Assembly: GCA_001414345.1 (NCBI GenBank) | Contig: LLCB01000206.1 | Coordinates: forward strand, 44,316-108,315 | Length of the DNA: 64,000 bases | Reading direction: 5' to 3' | From: Hymenoscyphus infarciens | Taxonomy: Eukaryota; Ascomycota; Leotiomycetes; Helotiales; Helotiaceae | Shown here: positions 10,753 to 21,510 of the stretch, piece after piece | How positions within the stretch are numbered: the stretch's first letter is position 1 | Layout of the letters: each line of letters starts with the position of its first letter | Notes under the pieces: generated by a model | Told to the model about the DNA's origin: nothing | The model's database searches: none | The model's input: only the letters and a program-made list of their open reading frames with translations | Position numbers and translations under genes: made by a program

Positions 10753-11912
10753 TTATACAAAGTTGTTGCAAGTAGTGAAGTTCTCGTTATCGTGAATGAT
10801 AGTTCGATCAAATTTGATTGCCAATCGTCCCGCCGATTTGCCAGAATGCTTAATGTCGATCATCTCGTTAATCTGCTCGATCTCGTGATAGTTAACGTGA
10901 GGCTTAATGTTATGTTTCGCCGAGAATTCGATGCAAGGACCCATCTTCTAAGGGACTGAGTCTCTGAGTTGTTGGCACCCTTAATGCGATATTTCCCAAG
11001 AGCAAAATCAAGGGCGTTGATTGTGATTCCTTAGGCGGGGATACCCACAAGCATCATGATTCCATCGACCCGTAGTAAAGCTGGTGTTGAAACGTAAGCT
11101 GCTTTTGAAGCTGTGAAGTTGACTGCAGCATGGCAACCGCCACCTCTTACTTCCTTCACTTTGGTAAGGTAGTCTTTGTCGGACATTGGGTTGGATGCGT
11201 ATTCTGCGCCTGAGCTTTTGGCTTCTTCGAGTTGAGCGTCGGAGAGATCAATTGCTATGACTTTGTAGCCCTGTGCTTTGGCATATTTTACGCCTGATTT
11301 TATTAACAAATTTCATCTCCACGGTGGACAATACTTACCAAGCTGTCCCAAACCACCACATCCAACTGTCGCCATCCATTCTCCCAGCTTAATTCCAGCT
11401 CCGATAACACCCTGCCAACTCGTCACACCAGCACAAAACAGGGGAGCCGGCTCATAAATATCTAATCCCTCCGGAAGAACCATCGCATTTCTCCAATGCG
11501 AAGTAACATATTCCTGGAAGAATCCATCATGACCGAAACCACCCATTGAAACCTTCCCATCAGCACACCAAGCGCTATGAATTTAGCAACCTACACATTC
11601 ATAACAGGTATTTTCAGGAAACAAAAATCCAACTTTGAGTGTAGGATCTGCGCAAGAATCAGGGATGCTAAAAATTGTACCAGTTGCCTCGTGACCGATG
11701 GTAATGGGTCTCCCGTCACCGAGAATGAGACCTGCATCATTGGGTTCAAGGAGCATTACATCGCTGTGACATAATGATGCGGAAGCAATCTTTATGAGGA
11801 GTTGATCTTTATTTGGTGTTGGGAGGGGAACTTCGTTGACGGAAATTGTGTTTGTCTTTGATGAGTATTGAGCAGCTTTCTGCTTTTCCGGGAGAGTTCC
11901 GTTGGTGCTCAT
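10753..11912 (-). pseudogene. zinc-dependent alcohol dehydrogenase, inactivated
   Basis: The reading begins at the ATG at 11912 (MSTNGTLPEKQKAAQYS) and follows the medium-chain zinc ADH fold: catalytic-zinc CHSDVM and GHEATG, the structural-zinc cysteine cluster (CYECVGC then SAWC), the cofactor-binding GCGGLGQLG and the C-terminal AKHNIKPHV-type segment. One intron (11338-11294, GTAAGT..CAG) splices cleanly. The gene is broken three times. TAA at 11585-11583 replaces a residue inside the cysteine cluster, TAA at 11033-11031 follows VGIPA, and a frameshift near 10940-10960 is needed to read the last 60 residues. Both stops are one C-to-T change away from CAA. The family oxidises alcohols with NAD(P). 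The body is otherwise well preserved, so inactivation seems recent. Confidence 0.85.
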
Positions 11913-12742
11913 TTTGATTGATTCTTGTGTTGAAATTTCGTGTTTTTCTGATTTATACCCTGGACTTCAACGAAAATAGTTGCAAAACAACGAAAAAGAA
12001 GTGAAGAAACAGCTCCGTACCACCTTAAGTACCACCTTGATATGAGCCATCCGAAGCCGCCAACACGTAAGGCGAGGTAGCTCAAAGTGCCCTTGGCTGG
12101 ACCTGGCTCGGAGTGGAAAATGGGCTTGATATGATGGTTGCCACCCATTGTAAGTGTGGGGTAAATTGCCCGACCAGAGGTGCAAGAAACGGTTTGAGCT
12201 TCTGTAACGAAATATTTATCCGGAACCCGTGATCACATGATGTGCTAGATATTCCGCCTCAATTTTTGAACATTACTAGATAACACCATTTAAAAAGCCT
12301 CCACATCATCATTTTCCGGAAATATATACAACCTTCTCAACCAATTTTTCCATATACGGAAGAAGATTCTGCTATACAACTGAAAAATGAATCTAAATAT
12401 AGCTCGAGCCTCGTGGAAGCTGCATATCGGACGTCAGCTTACCATCAAGCTGAATCCCATTCTCAAAATTATCGAAACAATACCGGTACTCCGTACACTA
12501 TCATTAAAACCTCTTTTTGTTGTCGGTTTATATTTCGTTTTATTCCTCATTGCTTCAAGTTCTTCAGTTTCTTTCTCGACTCATCAAGCGCTTTGCCATT
12601 CTTTCCCGAGCATTCTCGGTTCCATCCATCTCGGGGATCAAGGGGAATAGGCATTCTTTAAGTTTCCTATTTTGAAACCCGACATTGGCCAATCTTTAAG
12701 CGCAAGAAACGCGTCTCGGCTGCGCAAATTTTCCCACTCAAG
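11913..12742. promoter_or_regulatory. divergent intergenic region
   Basis: Upstream of both the ADH pseudogene and the FSH1-type hydrolase. Two overlapping frames at 12387-12661 lack protein-like composition and probably belong to the leader of the downstream gene. No specific site identified. Confidence 0.4.
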
Positions 12743-13608
12743 ATGATATTCCTCCCTTCATACCTCAAATTGGGTCTTAGTACCCAAGAGACTTTGGGAG
12801 CACCTCTCCCTGTAATTCTCTGTCTTCATGGAGGTGGAAGTAACGCGACAGGTAAATCTTATCTCTCACAATCCCAATTCCCGAAATATCAAATTTTGAA
12901 TTGCCTTGCTTAATCGCGTAATTTTCCTCCTCTCCGTTACCGAAACTCTCAATTTCGAAGAAGAAGAAACATGAGAAAGTACTAACCAGAAACATAGTAT
13001 TCAACATCCAATCCCTCCGAATCCAACGACTCCTTTCAACTCACTTCACATTCATCTTCCTTGACGGCCCAAGTGTAACCGGAGCCGGAGCAGGAGTAAT
13101 GCCCACGTTTGACGGCTGTGATCCCTACTTCCGCTGGTTCAAAGGCGATAAAGACATCAATACCATGCCACCAGAAACCCGTTCCCAGGTTTCTAGGGCT
13201 GTCAACTGGGTAAACTCCGAAGCGGAATTAGGAACCATTGTTGGCTTTCTAGGATTCAGTCAAGGTGGAAAACTGGGTGCGGGTTTACTTTGGGAACAGA
13301 TGCTCAAAGGCGAGGACAGTGGATGGGATTTCAAGTTTGGAGTTATTTGTAATGCTATAAGTCCGCCTATGACGGAAATTCGGGGCGAGGATGAGGGTAA
13401 GAGGGTGCGGATTCCGACGCTGCATGTTGTGGGGGAGGAGGATGAGTGGAGGGAGAGTAGTAGGGCGCTTTTTGAGGGGTTCTTTCATGAGGACAGGAGT
13501 AGGAAGTTAGAGTTTGGGGTTGGACATAGACTTCCAACAGCGGAGGCGGAGACCAAGAAGGTGGCTGATGAGATTTTGAGGATATGGGGGGAGGTCGAAA
13601 GTAAGTGA
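12743..13608 (+). CDS. FSH1-type serine hydrolase (alpha/beta hydrolase)
   Basis: Two exons (12743-12851, 12998-13608) encode 239 aa. The intron has a GTAAAT donor, an ACTAAC branch site at 12981-12986 and a TAG acceptor. The protein has the family layout: VILCLHGGGSN near residues 24-34, the nucleophile elbow GFSQGG with Ser124, a likely acid Asp185 in VVGEEDEW, and the base His213 in VGHRLP. FSH1 proteins are small esterase/thioesterase-like hydrolases; some act in polyketide clusters as trans-acting thioesterases (LovG type). The neighbours here are not polyketide genes, so the substrate is unknown. Cytosolic by absence of a signal. Confidence 0.87.
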
Positions 13609-13818
13609 TGAGTCAAGTAAGCGAGCTAACGAGTATTCTGGGGCGAGATAGAGAGGTGGGAACTTGGTTTTGGTATTGCTAAATTATCTAGAAGTTCTTG
13701 TTTGTAGAAGATATCCATGCCATTGAAATATTCCACTTCTTCCATCATATTCATGGTACGATCAATCTCTAAGAGCAGGCTACAACCTCAACCATGACCC
13801 TGAGCTTTTCAGCCAACT

Positions 13819-14307
13819 TTATTTCACAACATGAACAGCCTCAATATTGTTCCCCAAGCAATCATTCGCGAAAGCAGCATAATATGGCTGCCTGCTCATC
13901 TCCTTCCTAATACCCGGCTTCCCATTGTCCGTACCACCTGCTTCCCTATACCATAACTTATCAGCTCGTTTTCCAATTTCACGTACTTCTCCCCCCCCCC
14001 TCCTACATGCTATATCACATTCTCAAAAATAGCAACGAGAGAAAACTCACAAGGCAGCTCTATGAAATTCATCCACAGCTTCTTGACTTGGAGCATCAAA
14101 TGCTACATGTGTTGGTACTGTTATCGCTCCTTCGGGAAGAGACTTGAGCCAGAAATATGGGTAGTCGCTTCCGTAGCCTACATAGGTTTCGTTGTTGGCG
14201 ACGATCAATTCGGTGTAAAGGAGGGGTTTTAGGGCTGCGGCGTAGAATTTGCGGAGGGTGGGGGTTTGGGAGGAGGGAATTAGGAGGAAGAGGTGGTTTA
14301 TTGTCAT
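13819..14307 (-). CDS. VOC superfamily protein (glyoxalase/dioxygenase fold)
   Basis: Two exons (14307-14051, 13945-13819) joined across a GTGAGT..TAG intron give 127 aa, a single VOC module. Features typical of the fold are NHLFLLIPSSQTPTLRKFY at the start, WLKSL, THVAFDAPSQEAVDEFH in the middle and PYYAAFANDCLGNNIEAV at the end. His5, His67 and Glu121 sit where VOC enzymes place metal ligands. An in-frame ATG at 14418 would add 37 Ser/Thr-rich residues; I prefer 14307 because it begins exactly at the first beta strand. The long form might carry a targeting sequence. Substrate unknown; fungal relatives are usually annotated glyoxalase/bleomycin resistance protein-like. Confidence 0.8.
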
Positions 14308-14970
14308 GTTGCAGTTTGATTTGAAAACTGGTGTAGGGAAAAGCGTGAAGGTGCTTGTGGTGATGTGCTGTGTTGGAGTGGAAGGGGTGGAAGGGATAGT
14401 TTTGGAGTTTGTATTCAAGAGGAGAAGTTGAGGTTCATTTAAAGAACCTGTATCTCGACCTCATCAACTAAAAGGAATTCTAACACCTCACATAACGAAG
14501 AAATCAGAACAAACAATGGCTCCATGATGACTAACGAACCGACCACAGATAACCAGGTACTTACCGTCCTCTTACTTCGTATTTGTAACCATCCCAACGT
14601 TTATTCCAAATATTGAACTAAAACACGAAGTTTCAGCCCACGACTATTAAGCCTCAAAGCAGCATTTATATCGAAAGGGCAAGTCTGAGACAGAGAAGAC
14701 TCGGAAATCCGAGTACCAAATAGCACGGCTGAAAAGAGTGGGGAATACGAATCTTGGCATCGCGCTGATCTTGTAAGATTTGCTGAATAATTCCCATCCC
14801 CTGTTCTGTTAGTTACCTACACAAATTAAAAGCCATTGAGATAGCGCTGTGAATGAATTGGATTTAACGACGAGGGAAGTACCGCTGTATAGTCTCTAGT
14901 ATTTGATTGAAGAACCAGTCTCCCCTTTCAGTCCAAGACAAATCATTCCATCTCATCCTCATCCAAAATT
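14308..14970. promoter_or_regulatory. divergent intergenic region
   Basis: Lies between the VOC gene (minus) and the zinc-finger factor gene (plus). No ORF, repeat or RNA gene recognised. Confidence 0.4.
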
Positions 14971-16610
14971 ATGACGGTTCATGATCTCAAGTGCTCAATC
15001 TGCCAGAGGACTTTCAGTAAAAGTACAAGCCTCCTTTTCTATAAATCCCAAGATAATAGAACAAGAACTCAATGAATGCTGACAAACGATTTCGAAATAG
15101 AATCATCCCTAGTAAGACATGGAAAAAGATGTATAAACGGACCCCGACCAAGTTTAAGAAAGAAGTCTTGTCTGCAATGTGCGGGGATGAAGGTTAAATG
15201 TGATTTACGACGCCCCAAATGTGGCTGTTGTACTTCACGGGATGTAAACTGTGAATTCCCCCCTTCTGTAGAGCGAGAGGGGGATGCACAAGCGAATGGT
15301 GGGAAAGAGGCGTCTTTGGAAATGGTCACCACCACGAGGCGGCCGAATACCGATAGAATAGTACCCGACATCGAAATGGAAATGGGTTCTTCGTCTTCAA
15401 AAACCACCAACGCACTCGATGAATTTATTACTCTCGAAGAAATAATTTCCATAACGACACAATCCGAGATACCGGAAATCATCAACTCCCCCTCCGCAAA
15501 CCAAAATCAAGCACCAGAGTGCGATGGGAAACTCACGGATCCCAGTTCTGATGGTTGTAGTCCGGTGTTGAATTTGATTAATGATCCTTGGAGTCTGGCT
15601 TTCTATCCTAATCCTACCACCACCCCTCCTCTCACGAAACATAGTATGGAATTCTTATTCAGAGTTCTTAGAACTTGGCCGAGCATGATGGCTAGAGAGC
15701 TGCAGTTGCCACCTATCATCCATCCCCGACATGCAGAAGCCCCACTTCTTATGCCTCTGGCGAAGTGCTTTACACTGTGTAAAATGTGGTATTGTGAGAG
15801 TTCAGTGTCGGGAGACATAGTACAGAGAACGATTATGAAAGAGATGCAAAAGATTTTCAAAGAAGTGAGTTCCCTCGCTCGCCCCTCCAAGCCTCACATG
15901 CAACGAATTCACATCCAGTAAGATACTGACGAGTAAAAAAAGTACTGGTCCTACAACGAAGACACCCTCCTGGCAAGCCTCCAAGCTCTAACAATCTACA
16001 TGCTCATGCTCCTCTTTCCATCCAAACGCTCCCCCTCGGACACCCTCCCCTATCTCGACACCCAAATCTTCAACGCAATCCAAACCCTCGTCTACCACTT
16101 CGTAGACCTCTCCCTCGTGCTCCCCTCCGAACGAACACAAACTCTCCCTCCCTACCACAAATGGCTCCAAACAGAAGCAACCCGCCGCTCAGTCCTAACC
16201 CTCTACCTAATCCACTGGTGCTACTCAATCTACCACTGTCTCCCCTCTTTTGCTTGCGAAGAACTAGGGTTCATGCCCGCTTCCGCAGCAAAATACCTGT
16301 GGCAAGCACAAAACCAAGAGGAGTGGGAGGAGAAATACGGGAGGTGGTTGAAGGGATGGGAAGGGCATGGGTATTTGCAGGGTGAGTTTATGGGGATTGG
16401 CGAGGGGATTGCGGTTAATGAGCGGACGGAACGGTGGTTGGAGGAGGCGGATGAGTTTGGGGTTATGTTTATGACTATTGGTAAGTTTCCACGCTTCGTT
16501 TTCCCTCTCTTTGTTGGTGAAGACTAATGAATGAGTAAATAGTTAATGCTGCGGAGCGAGAACCATATTTCTATGATAACTATTATGGTTCTGGACGATC
16601 GATGGGATAG
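14971..16610 (+). CDS. transcription factor with C2HC finger followed by Zn2Cys6 domain
   Basis: Four exons (14971-15022, 15101-15864, 15943-16480, 16543-16610) encode 473 aa. The first exon is only 52 nt and is needed to complete a finger: Cys8, Cys11, His24, Cys28 in CSIC..SSLVRHGKRC. This is followed at once by a canonical fungal binuclear cluster with Cys41, 44, 51, 58, 61 and 68. An acidic Ser-rich linker and a helical regulatory region follow (YLIHWCYSIYHCLPSF, ASAAKYLWQAQ), as in fungal-specific transcription factor domains. A start at 15076 inside intron 1 would lose the first finger, and the spliced form explains the sequence better. It is a nuclear DNA-binding regulator; targets unknown, with neighbouring enzyme genes as candidates. 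Confidence 0.87.
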
Positions 16611-17208
16611 TGGTTTTTTATGGGCTTTAAATATCAGGGTAGGTTGGTGTTGATGGATCTTTGAACCCCGGGTTCCGGTTCTTGGGAGGGTTATTGGCTG
16701 GCCAATAATGGCTGAACCTCAACGACTGGCGTGGCTCTATTGGCTATCAGATACCCGAGTTTTCAATTAAAATTCAAGTACACGTTTGTTTAAAAATCGA
16801 GTTCAAAAATATGACCAGCTGTTTACGGTTTCGTACGAACGAGTCCAGCATGATTTACAACGAAGTCTAATTTCGAACGGAGGGGAGTCTTTTGAGCACA
16901 AAACCAAATACTGTCAAATAAAAGCATGCAATCCCTAGGTAGGTCCTTCAATGCCTCAAAGCTAATGTTTATCTAACTTAAGCCCAAGATCGCCTTTTGT
17001 AGTTCGCTTGAGCACTGGCATACTTCATGAACATCACTAACTTAGACTTCATTTTTAAAATCACTGTCACACATGAGAATTAGGAGCAAGGACCCACAAG
17101 GTCGTAGGAACCTAAACCCCTTCCACCTAATTATTTTCCATAAAATAGAATATTCTCCCAAACTATTTCAAACAATAAATCAAACTCAACAAAGTAACGA
17201 AAGAGAAC
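16611..17208. other. intergenic region
   Basis: 3' flank of the transcription factor gene leading to the left end of a DNA transposon. No coding sequence recognised. Confidence 0.4.
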
Positions 17209-17324
17209 TAGCATCTAGGGCGTCCCGTACATACCAAAAGCCGGAATCGACTAAATCGCAAATCGCAAATCGCAAATCGCAAATTACAAAGGTTAAGAGA
17301 TATAAAACTATATTATCCTATTCT

Positions 17325-17485
17325 CTTACTCTCTTACACTCTTACTCTCTTACACTCTTACACTCTTACACTCTTACACTCTTACACTCTTACACTCTTA
17401 TACTCTTATACTCTTACTCTCTTACTCTCTTACTCTCTTACTCTCTTACTCTCTTACTCTCTTACTCTCTTACTCTCTTACTCTC
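17325..17485. repeat. 8-bp microsatellite array TCTTACTC / TCTTACAC
   Basis: An almost uninterrupted run of 8-bp units differing mainly at one or two positions (TCTTACAC, TCTTATAC, TCTTACTC). It creates a long Ser/Leu/Tyr-rich frame that is not a gene. It lies inside the inverted-repeat transposon. Confidence 0.9.
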
Positions 17486-17591
17486 TTATCCTATTCTTCT
17501 ATATACTACGTATACTAAGAGAGTATAGGAGAGAGTAAGAGAAGAATAAGAGTAAGGTAAGCAAAAGAGATAGTTAGAGGTAAGGAGGTAA

Positions 17592-17758
17592 GCAAACATT
17601 CCAAGGGAAGGTTTTTCCTAGCGTAGGTAAGGAGAGTTTAAAGCAAACATTCTAGGAGAAGGTTTTTCCTAGCGTAGGTAAGGAGAGTTTAAAGCAAACA
17701 TTCTAGGAGAAGGTTTTTCCTAGCGTAGGTAAGAGGAGTTTAAAGTAAACATTCCCTC
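17592..17758. repeat. 51-bp tandem repeat, three copies plus a partial
   Basis: Copies begin at 17592, 17643 and 17694, exactly 51 bp apart, with a partial fourth at 17745. Each contains GCAAACATT, then GAAGGTTTTTCCTAGCG, then TAGGTAAGGAG. Copies differ by only a few bases. It is part of the inverted-repeat transposon. Confidence 0.92.
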
Positions 17759-18113
17759 TACTCCTCTCCTCCCTCTCCTCTTCTTTCTCTTTCTTCTCTC
17801 TTATTTATCTAAAAATAATAGGAAGAATATAATATAAGAGTTAGGTAATAGAGACTAAGTATATAATAGCGAGGAGGCGATATTACTACTATATATATAT
17901 AATACTCGTTCTCTCTCTCTATCCTCTAATTAATTACTATAGATAGTCTTAATATAGAGAGGGGGGGAGGGGGGAGAAGGAGGGAGAGAGAACTTAAATT
18001 AAAAAGATATTATATTTTATAGTTATAAAAAGTACGATTTACGATTTACGATTTACGATTTACGATTTAGTCGTTTCCGACTTTTAGTACATACGGGATG
18101 CCGTAGCATCCTA

Positions 18114-18646
18114 AGTCTTTTTCGTAACTTCTTTCATTTCAATTAACTTAAGAGCTTTGCGATTCCAAACTATCGCACTCTTATCCTTGCCTTTTCTTCA
18201 CTCCCAAAGTACCGATTTCATGATTTCCAACAATAAACAATAGCTCCCCAACATACATCCTCTTTTTTCAAAAAATATCTCTTGTCGCAAGAATAGAGGC
18301 TCATCGTTCTAGGATAATCAGCGGAGAGGATATCACGAGATGTATGCACGTGAGACCTGCTCATTGCTCTGTGTAGCCTCAACTCCAACAAATCCCAAAA
18401 GGGAAAAGCCAATCTCAGACTTTCATTTCTCTCAAAAGGTTGATATCATACATAAGTATCAGTGGCCATGCGTATGCCATTCATTCTCTACGCCCCCCAA
18501 ATCCACAAAAAAAGAGTAAAAATCCATTCTCAACCAACCAGCCAGCCAGCTCCAAAAACGCCAGGGGGCATCAATCAATCAAATCAAAATACACCAATTC
18601 TACTATTCGTACCAAATTACCACCATCACCCCCATCAGCCCCACAT
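18114..18646. other. intergenic region
   Basis: From the right end of the transposon to the 3' end of the RSC9 gene. Short frames on both strands overlap and look random. Nothing else seen. Confidence 0.4.
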
Positions 18647-21510
18647 TTAAGAATCATTGATCGAACTCAGTAAATCAGCCATATATTGAGCCTATCAAGT
18701 GTGTAAGTAAAGATATGACATGGCGACAAGCATAATAGAAGAGGACTTACCAAAGACCGATTATGAGCCATAACCTCATAAAACGTAGGAACAACCGGCT
18801 TAAAAAGCCGATCAACCCACGAAATCCCAGATTCCCTCGTATATATATCCTCCGCCTCCGTCTTCCCAATATTCCTCGCGAGATTTCGCAAGACAAGAAC
18901 GGCGCTGAGAGGTATACCAGCAGCATCATGTCGCTCATCCATTGGTGTGACAGCCCAGTGGAATGGTTGCTTGACTGCGGGAATAACGTACGAAGGCTTT
19001 ATCCTCTTAGCAGGTGGTTGGCCATCGGTTGTATTATTGGAATATTGTGGGCGGAGATGGAGTTTAATATGTGCACCCAGTTGAGATAGTTTTTCGGCGG
19101 GGACATGTTGGTAGCCGGAACATTCTCCCCAGTAGCAGGCGAGAGGAACGGCTCCTGTTGGTTGGTAATTTCCGTCGGCTGATTTTTCAGCGTGGAGATG
19201 GATTTGGAGGATGTGGTAGAAGACATCTGAGGGGTTGTTGAAGTATGCTCCACAGGATCCGACGGAGGAATCCTTGTTGTGGACGTTCCATAGGCATTGG
19301 ATGTACTCTTCGCCGTCCATGTTGACAGGAACACTTCTCATTCTGATGCCTTTGATGACGAACCTCGGGGTATCTCCAGTTTGAACTTGTGCTGCTGCTT
19401 TCTCCGCGAATGTAGTGCTGACGTTTTTGATGAAATCGGCAGCTGGGAGAATTTGTCTTCCGGTTTGCTGAATTGTTGGGAGGAACTGGTTTTGGTAGGC
19501 GGTCCATAATGCAATTTGAGTAATCGACTCCTCGCGGTCTTCTTCAAAGAGACAACGTAGCCATTGTGAACTGCGTTCTGGTTCTTCCAACGTGAGAAGC
19601 TTGGCGAGGAGGTCACTAGGAACTGGGGCGATGCTTTTAGGGGCAGGTTTTCTTGTTTCTGGTATGCGAACCATCTCCTTGATAATATCTTTGGCGCCGT
19701 GTGACAGGAGACGTGTGAGTTGGTTAACAAGTGGTTCGACCTGCACTTCGGTGAGGAGGAAATCAACGTTGTCAACGACCGCCGTGTACTGGTACAGGAA
19801 ATCCAAGCATGCGTGAACAAGGTCTTCATCGTTGAGAAGAATCCAATCCATGATATTCTGTATAACGCCAACGGGAACTCCCCTGAGAAGATTGTTTTCT
19901 TCCAGATTCATGGAGATTCTGCTGATGGCCCGTAATGACGTGAGAATGGCTCCTCGGTCGGTGGAATTGATTTGAGCCAAGAGTGACACGTAAAGTGGGT
20001 CAACCTGGTCGAAGTGTAGGTACTTTGTAATCTGCTCTGAGATATCAAGTGCGTAGTGTTTCAGCTCTACCACACTGTCCACTTCTGGGAGATTCAGAGC
20101 GATGCTTAACCAGTCCCGTAATGGGGACATTTCCGAAACATATAATGCATTTTCCTCGAGCATGATCATGTTTCTCATCGTCAAAGCCGCCTCGTTGACC
20201 TGGAGAAGAGCATCGCTAAACTTTTCCGTCTGTATATTGTCGTCGATATCCAATTTGGGGAGTTGTGAAATTCGTTGCAAGAGGTCTGGTGTGCCATCAA
20301 TTCCGTTGAGAATATTCGGACTATTCGGACTATCTTCTCCCGTGTATGAAGCCTGCCAATTGACCTGATAAAATAGTGAGCCGACTTCCAAGAGTTTCTC
20401 GGTCAAAGCCTCTGCCAATCCAGGAAACGATTCGAAACGGTATTTGTCCCCCCTCTCCATCGAAATTTTGACCAGGTGGTGTAAAGCGTAGTCTTGCTCG
20501 GAAGGTATGCCAGATTTCAACGCGCATAAGCATCGAACGTAAATATTTGGGCCATCGAAGCCAGCTATCAGGATGGTTAGTGTTGGTCGATTGGACGAGA
20601 AAGAGATTCACTTACAGCCAGGGAGCATAACACCTCTATTTGCAAGATTGGGAGCCGGTCTGGTTGCTGCGGCTAGGGCGGCCTCCTTTACCCTCTGAAG
20701 ATGCGCGAATCCTTGGGGATTGTTGGCTGGCGTGGTGACTGGACGGAGAGTCAAAGGCATCTGAGGCCTTGGCTCGTAGTTTGCTACCGCGAGCGACATG
20801 CTGTCAGAGGTGGTGGAAGGATTGAATGAGGTAGAAGCGCCGCGAGGATGTTGTTGTTGGTGTGAGGAGTGTTGCGGCGAGGAGGCATGCGAGGTGTTGG
20901 AAAGGTGTCGGGTTTGTCGCGATGATTGTGTATCGGGTTGGAATAATATTCTTTGCGGGGGAGCCTGGCGCAATCCTCTGGTTGCTCTTGACCCGGAACC
21001 TGGAGTTTCTTCACTCCCATTTCTATCTCTGGCTGGTGTGCCGTCGTCACCCGAAGCTTCTGACTGCTCATTTCCAGTGCTTGCTTCTTTACGAGGCTTC
21101 CAGTTGTCGACGGTGCGCGTCAAGAGACTGCCACCACTCGCCGTTTGATGTTCTAGGATTTCCTTGGGCGGTGGCTCTTTCCCGTGGACCGTCGAGATCT
21201 CGTACGCCGCCAGATTCTTATAATATACAGTCTTGAGGGCAAAAGCCAGCGCGGGCAGCTGCATGGAGCCCAGCTGGAATTTCTCGCCCAACTTGCGCCA
21301 GGCCAATTTCTCATCGCTGACCTTGTCGTACCCGCCATGTATCATGACCGTTTTATATAGCTTCAGGAGATCAATCTGCCGACTGCCTACACGGGGCTCG
21401 CGCACGAATTCGGTGCCTCTCTTTTCATGGTATTCGGCGAGCTTGGAGATGAAGCCGTCGTATTCGGGCGTATATTCTACGGCCGAATCGTCCGCAGAAG
21501 AGGGCGCCAT
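18647..21510 (-). CDS. RSC9: RSC chromatin-remodelling complex subunit Rsc9 (ARID protein)
   Basis: Three exons (21510-20616, 20564-18751, 18691-18647) encode 917 aa. Intron 1 is GTAAGT..CTAAC..TAG and intron 2 is GTAAGT..TAG; the last exon adds only AQYMADLLSSINDS. The N-terminus holds an ARID domain at about residues 15-105 (YDGFISKLAEYHEKRGT, HGGYDKVSDEKLAWRKLG). A Ser/Gln/His-rich linker follows, then a long helical repeat-like region. Near the C-terminus a C2H2-like finger starts at Cys775 (CYWGEC..LGAHIKLH), followed by a basic PAKRIK signal. This order matches fungal Rsc9 and animal ARID2. The protein is a subunit of the RSC (PBAF-like) nucleosome remodeller in the nucleus. It is divergent from the Rec114-like gene, about 980 bp apart. 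Confidence 0.9.

Larger units (their letters stand above)
17209..18113. mobile_element. non-autonomous DNA transposon, long terminal inverted repeats, about 905 bp
   Basis: Both ends carry inverted copies of about 65 bp of related sequence. From the outside in they read TAG-AT-CTA, then TCCCGTA, then AAAAG-CGGAA-CGACT, then AAATCG. The left end then has four AAATCGC heptamers (17253-17280); the right end has five ACGATTT heptamers (18034-18068), which are the same motif inverted. The ends are flanked by TA, which would fit Tc1/mariner-type insertion. The inside contains no transposase. It is filled with a TCTTACTC/TCTTACAC array (17325-17485), a 51-bp repeat and purine or pyrimidine tracts. 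It is mobilised, if at all, by a transposase encoded elsewhere. Confidence 0.7.

Noticed and set aside
12387..12661. two overlapping 82-87 codon frames upstream of the FSH1-type gene
   Set aside because: Neither has protein-like conservation cues; likely leader sequence.
8443..16610. possible secondary-metabolite cluster (GNAT, ADH, FSH1, VOC, transcription factor)
   Set aside because: No backbone synthase, transporter or shared motif is visible, and the ADH is dead; the grouping may be chance.
17073..17528. 151-codon plus-strand frame rich in Ser, Leu and Tyr
   Set aside because: Most of it is translation of the TCTTACTC/TCTTACAC array inside a transposon.
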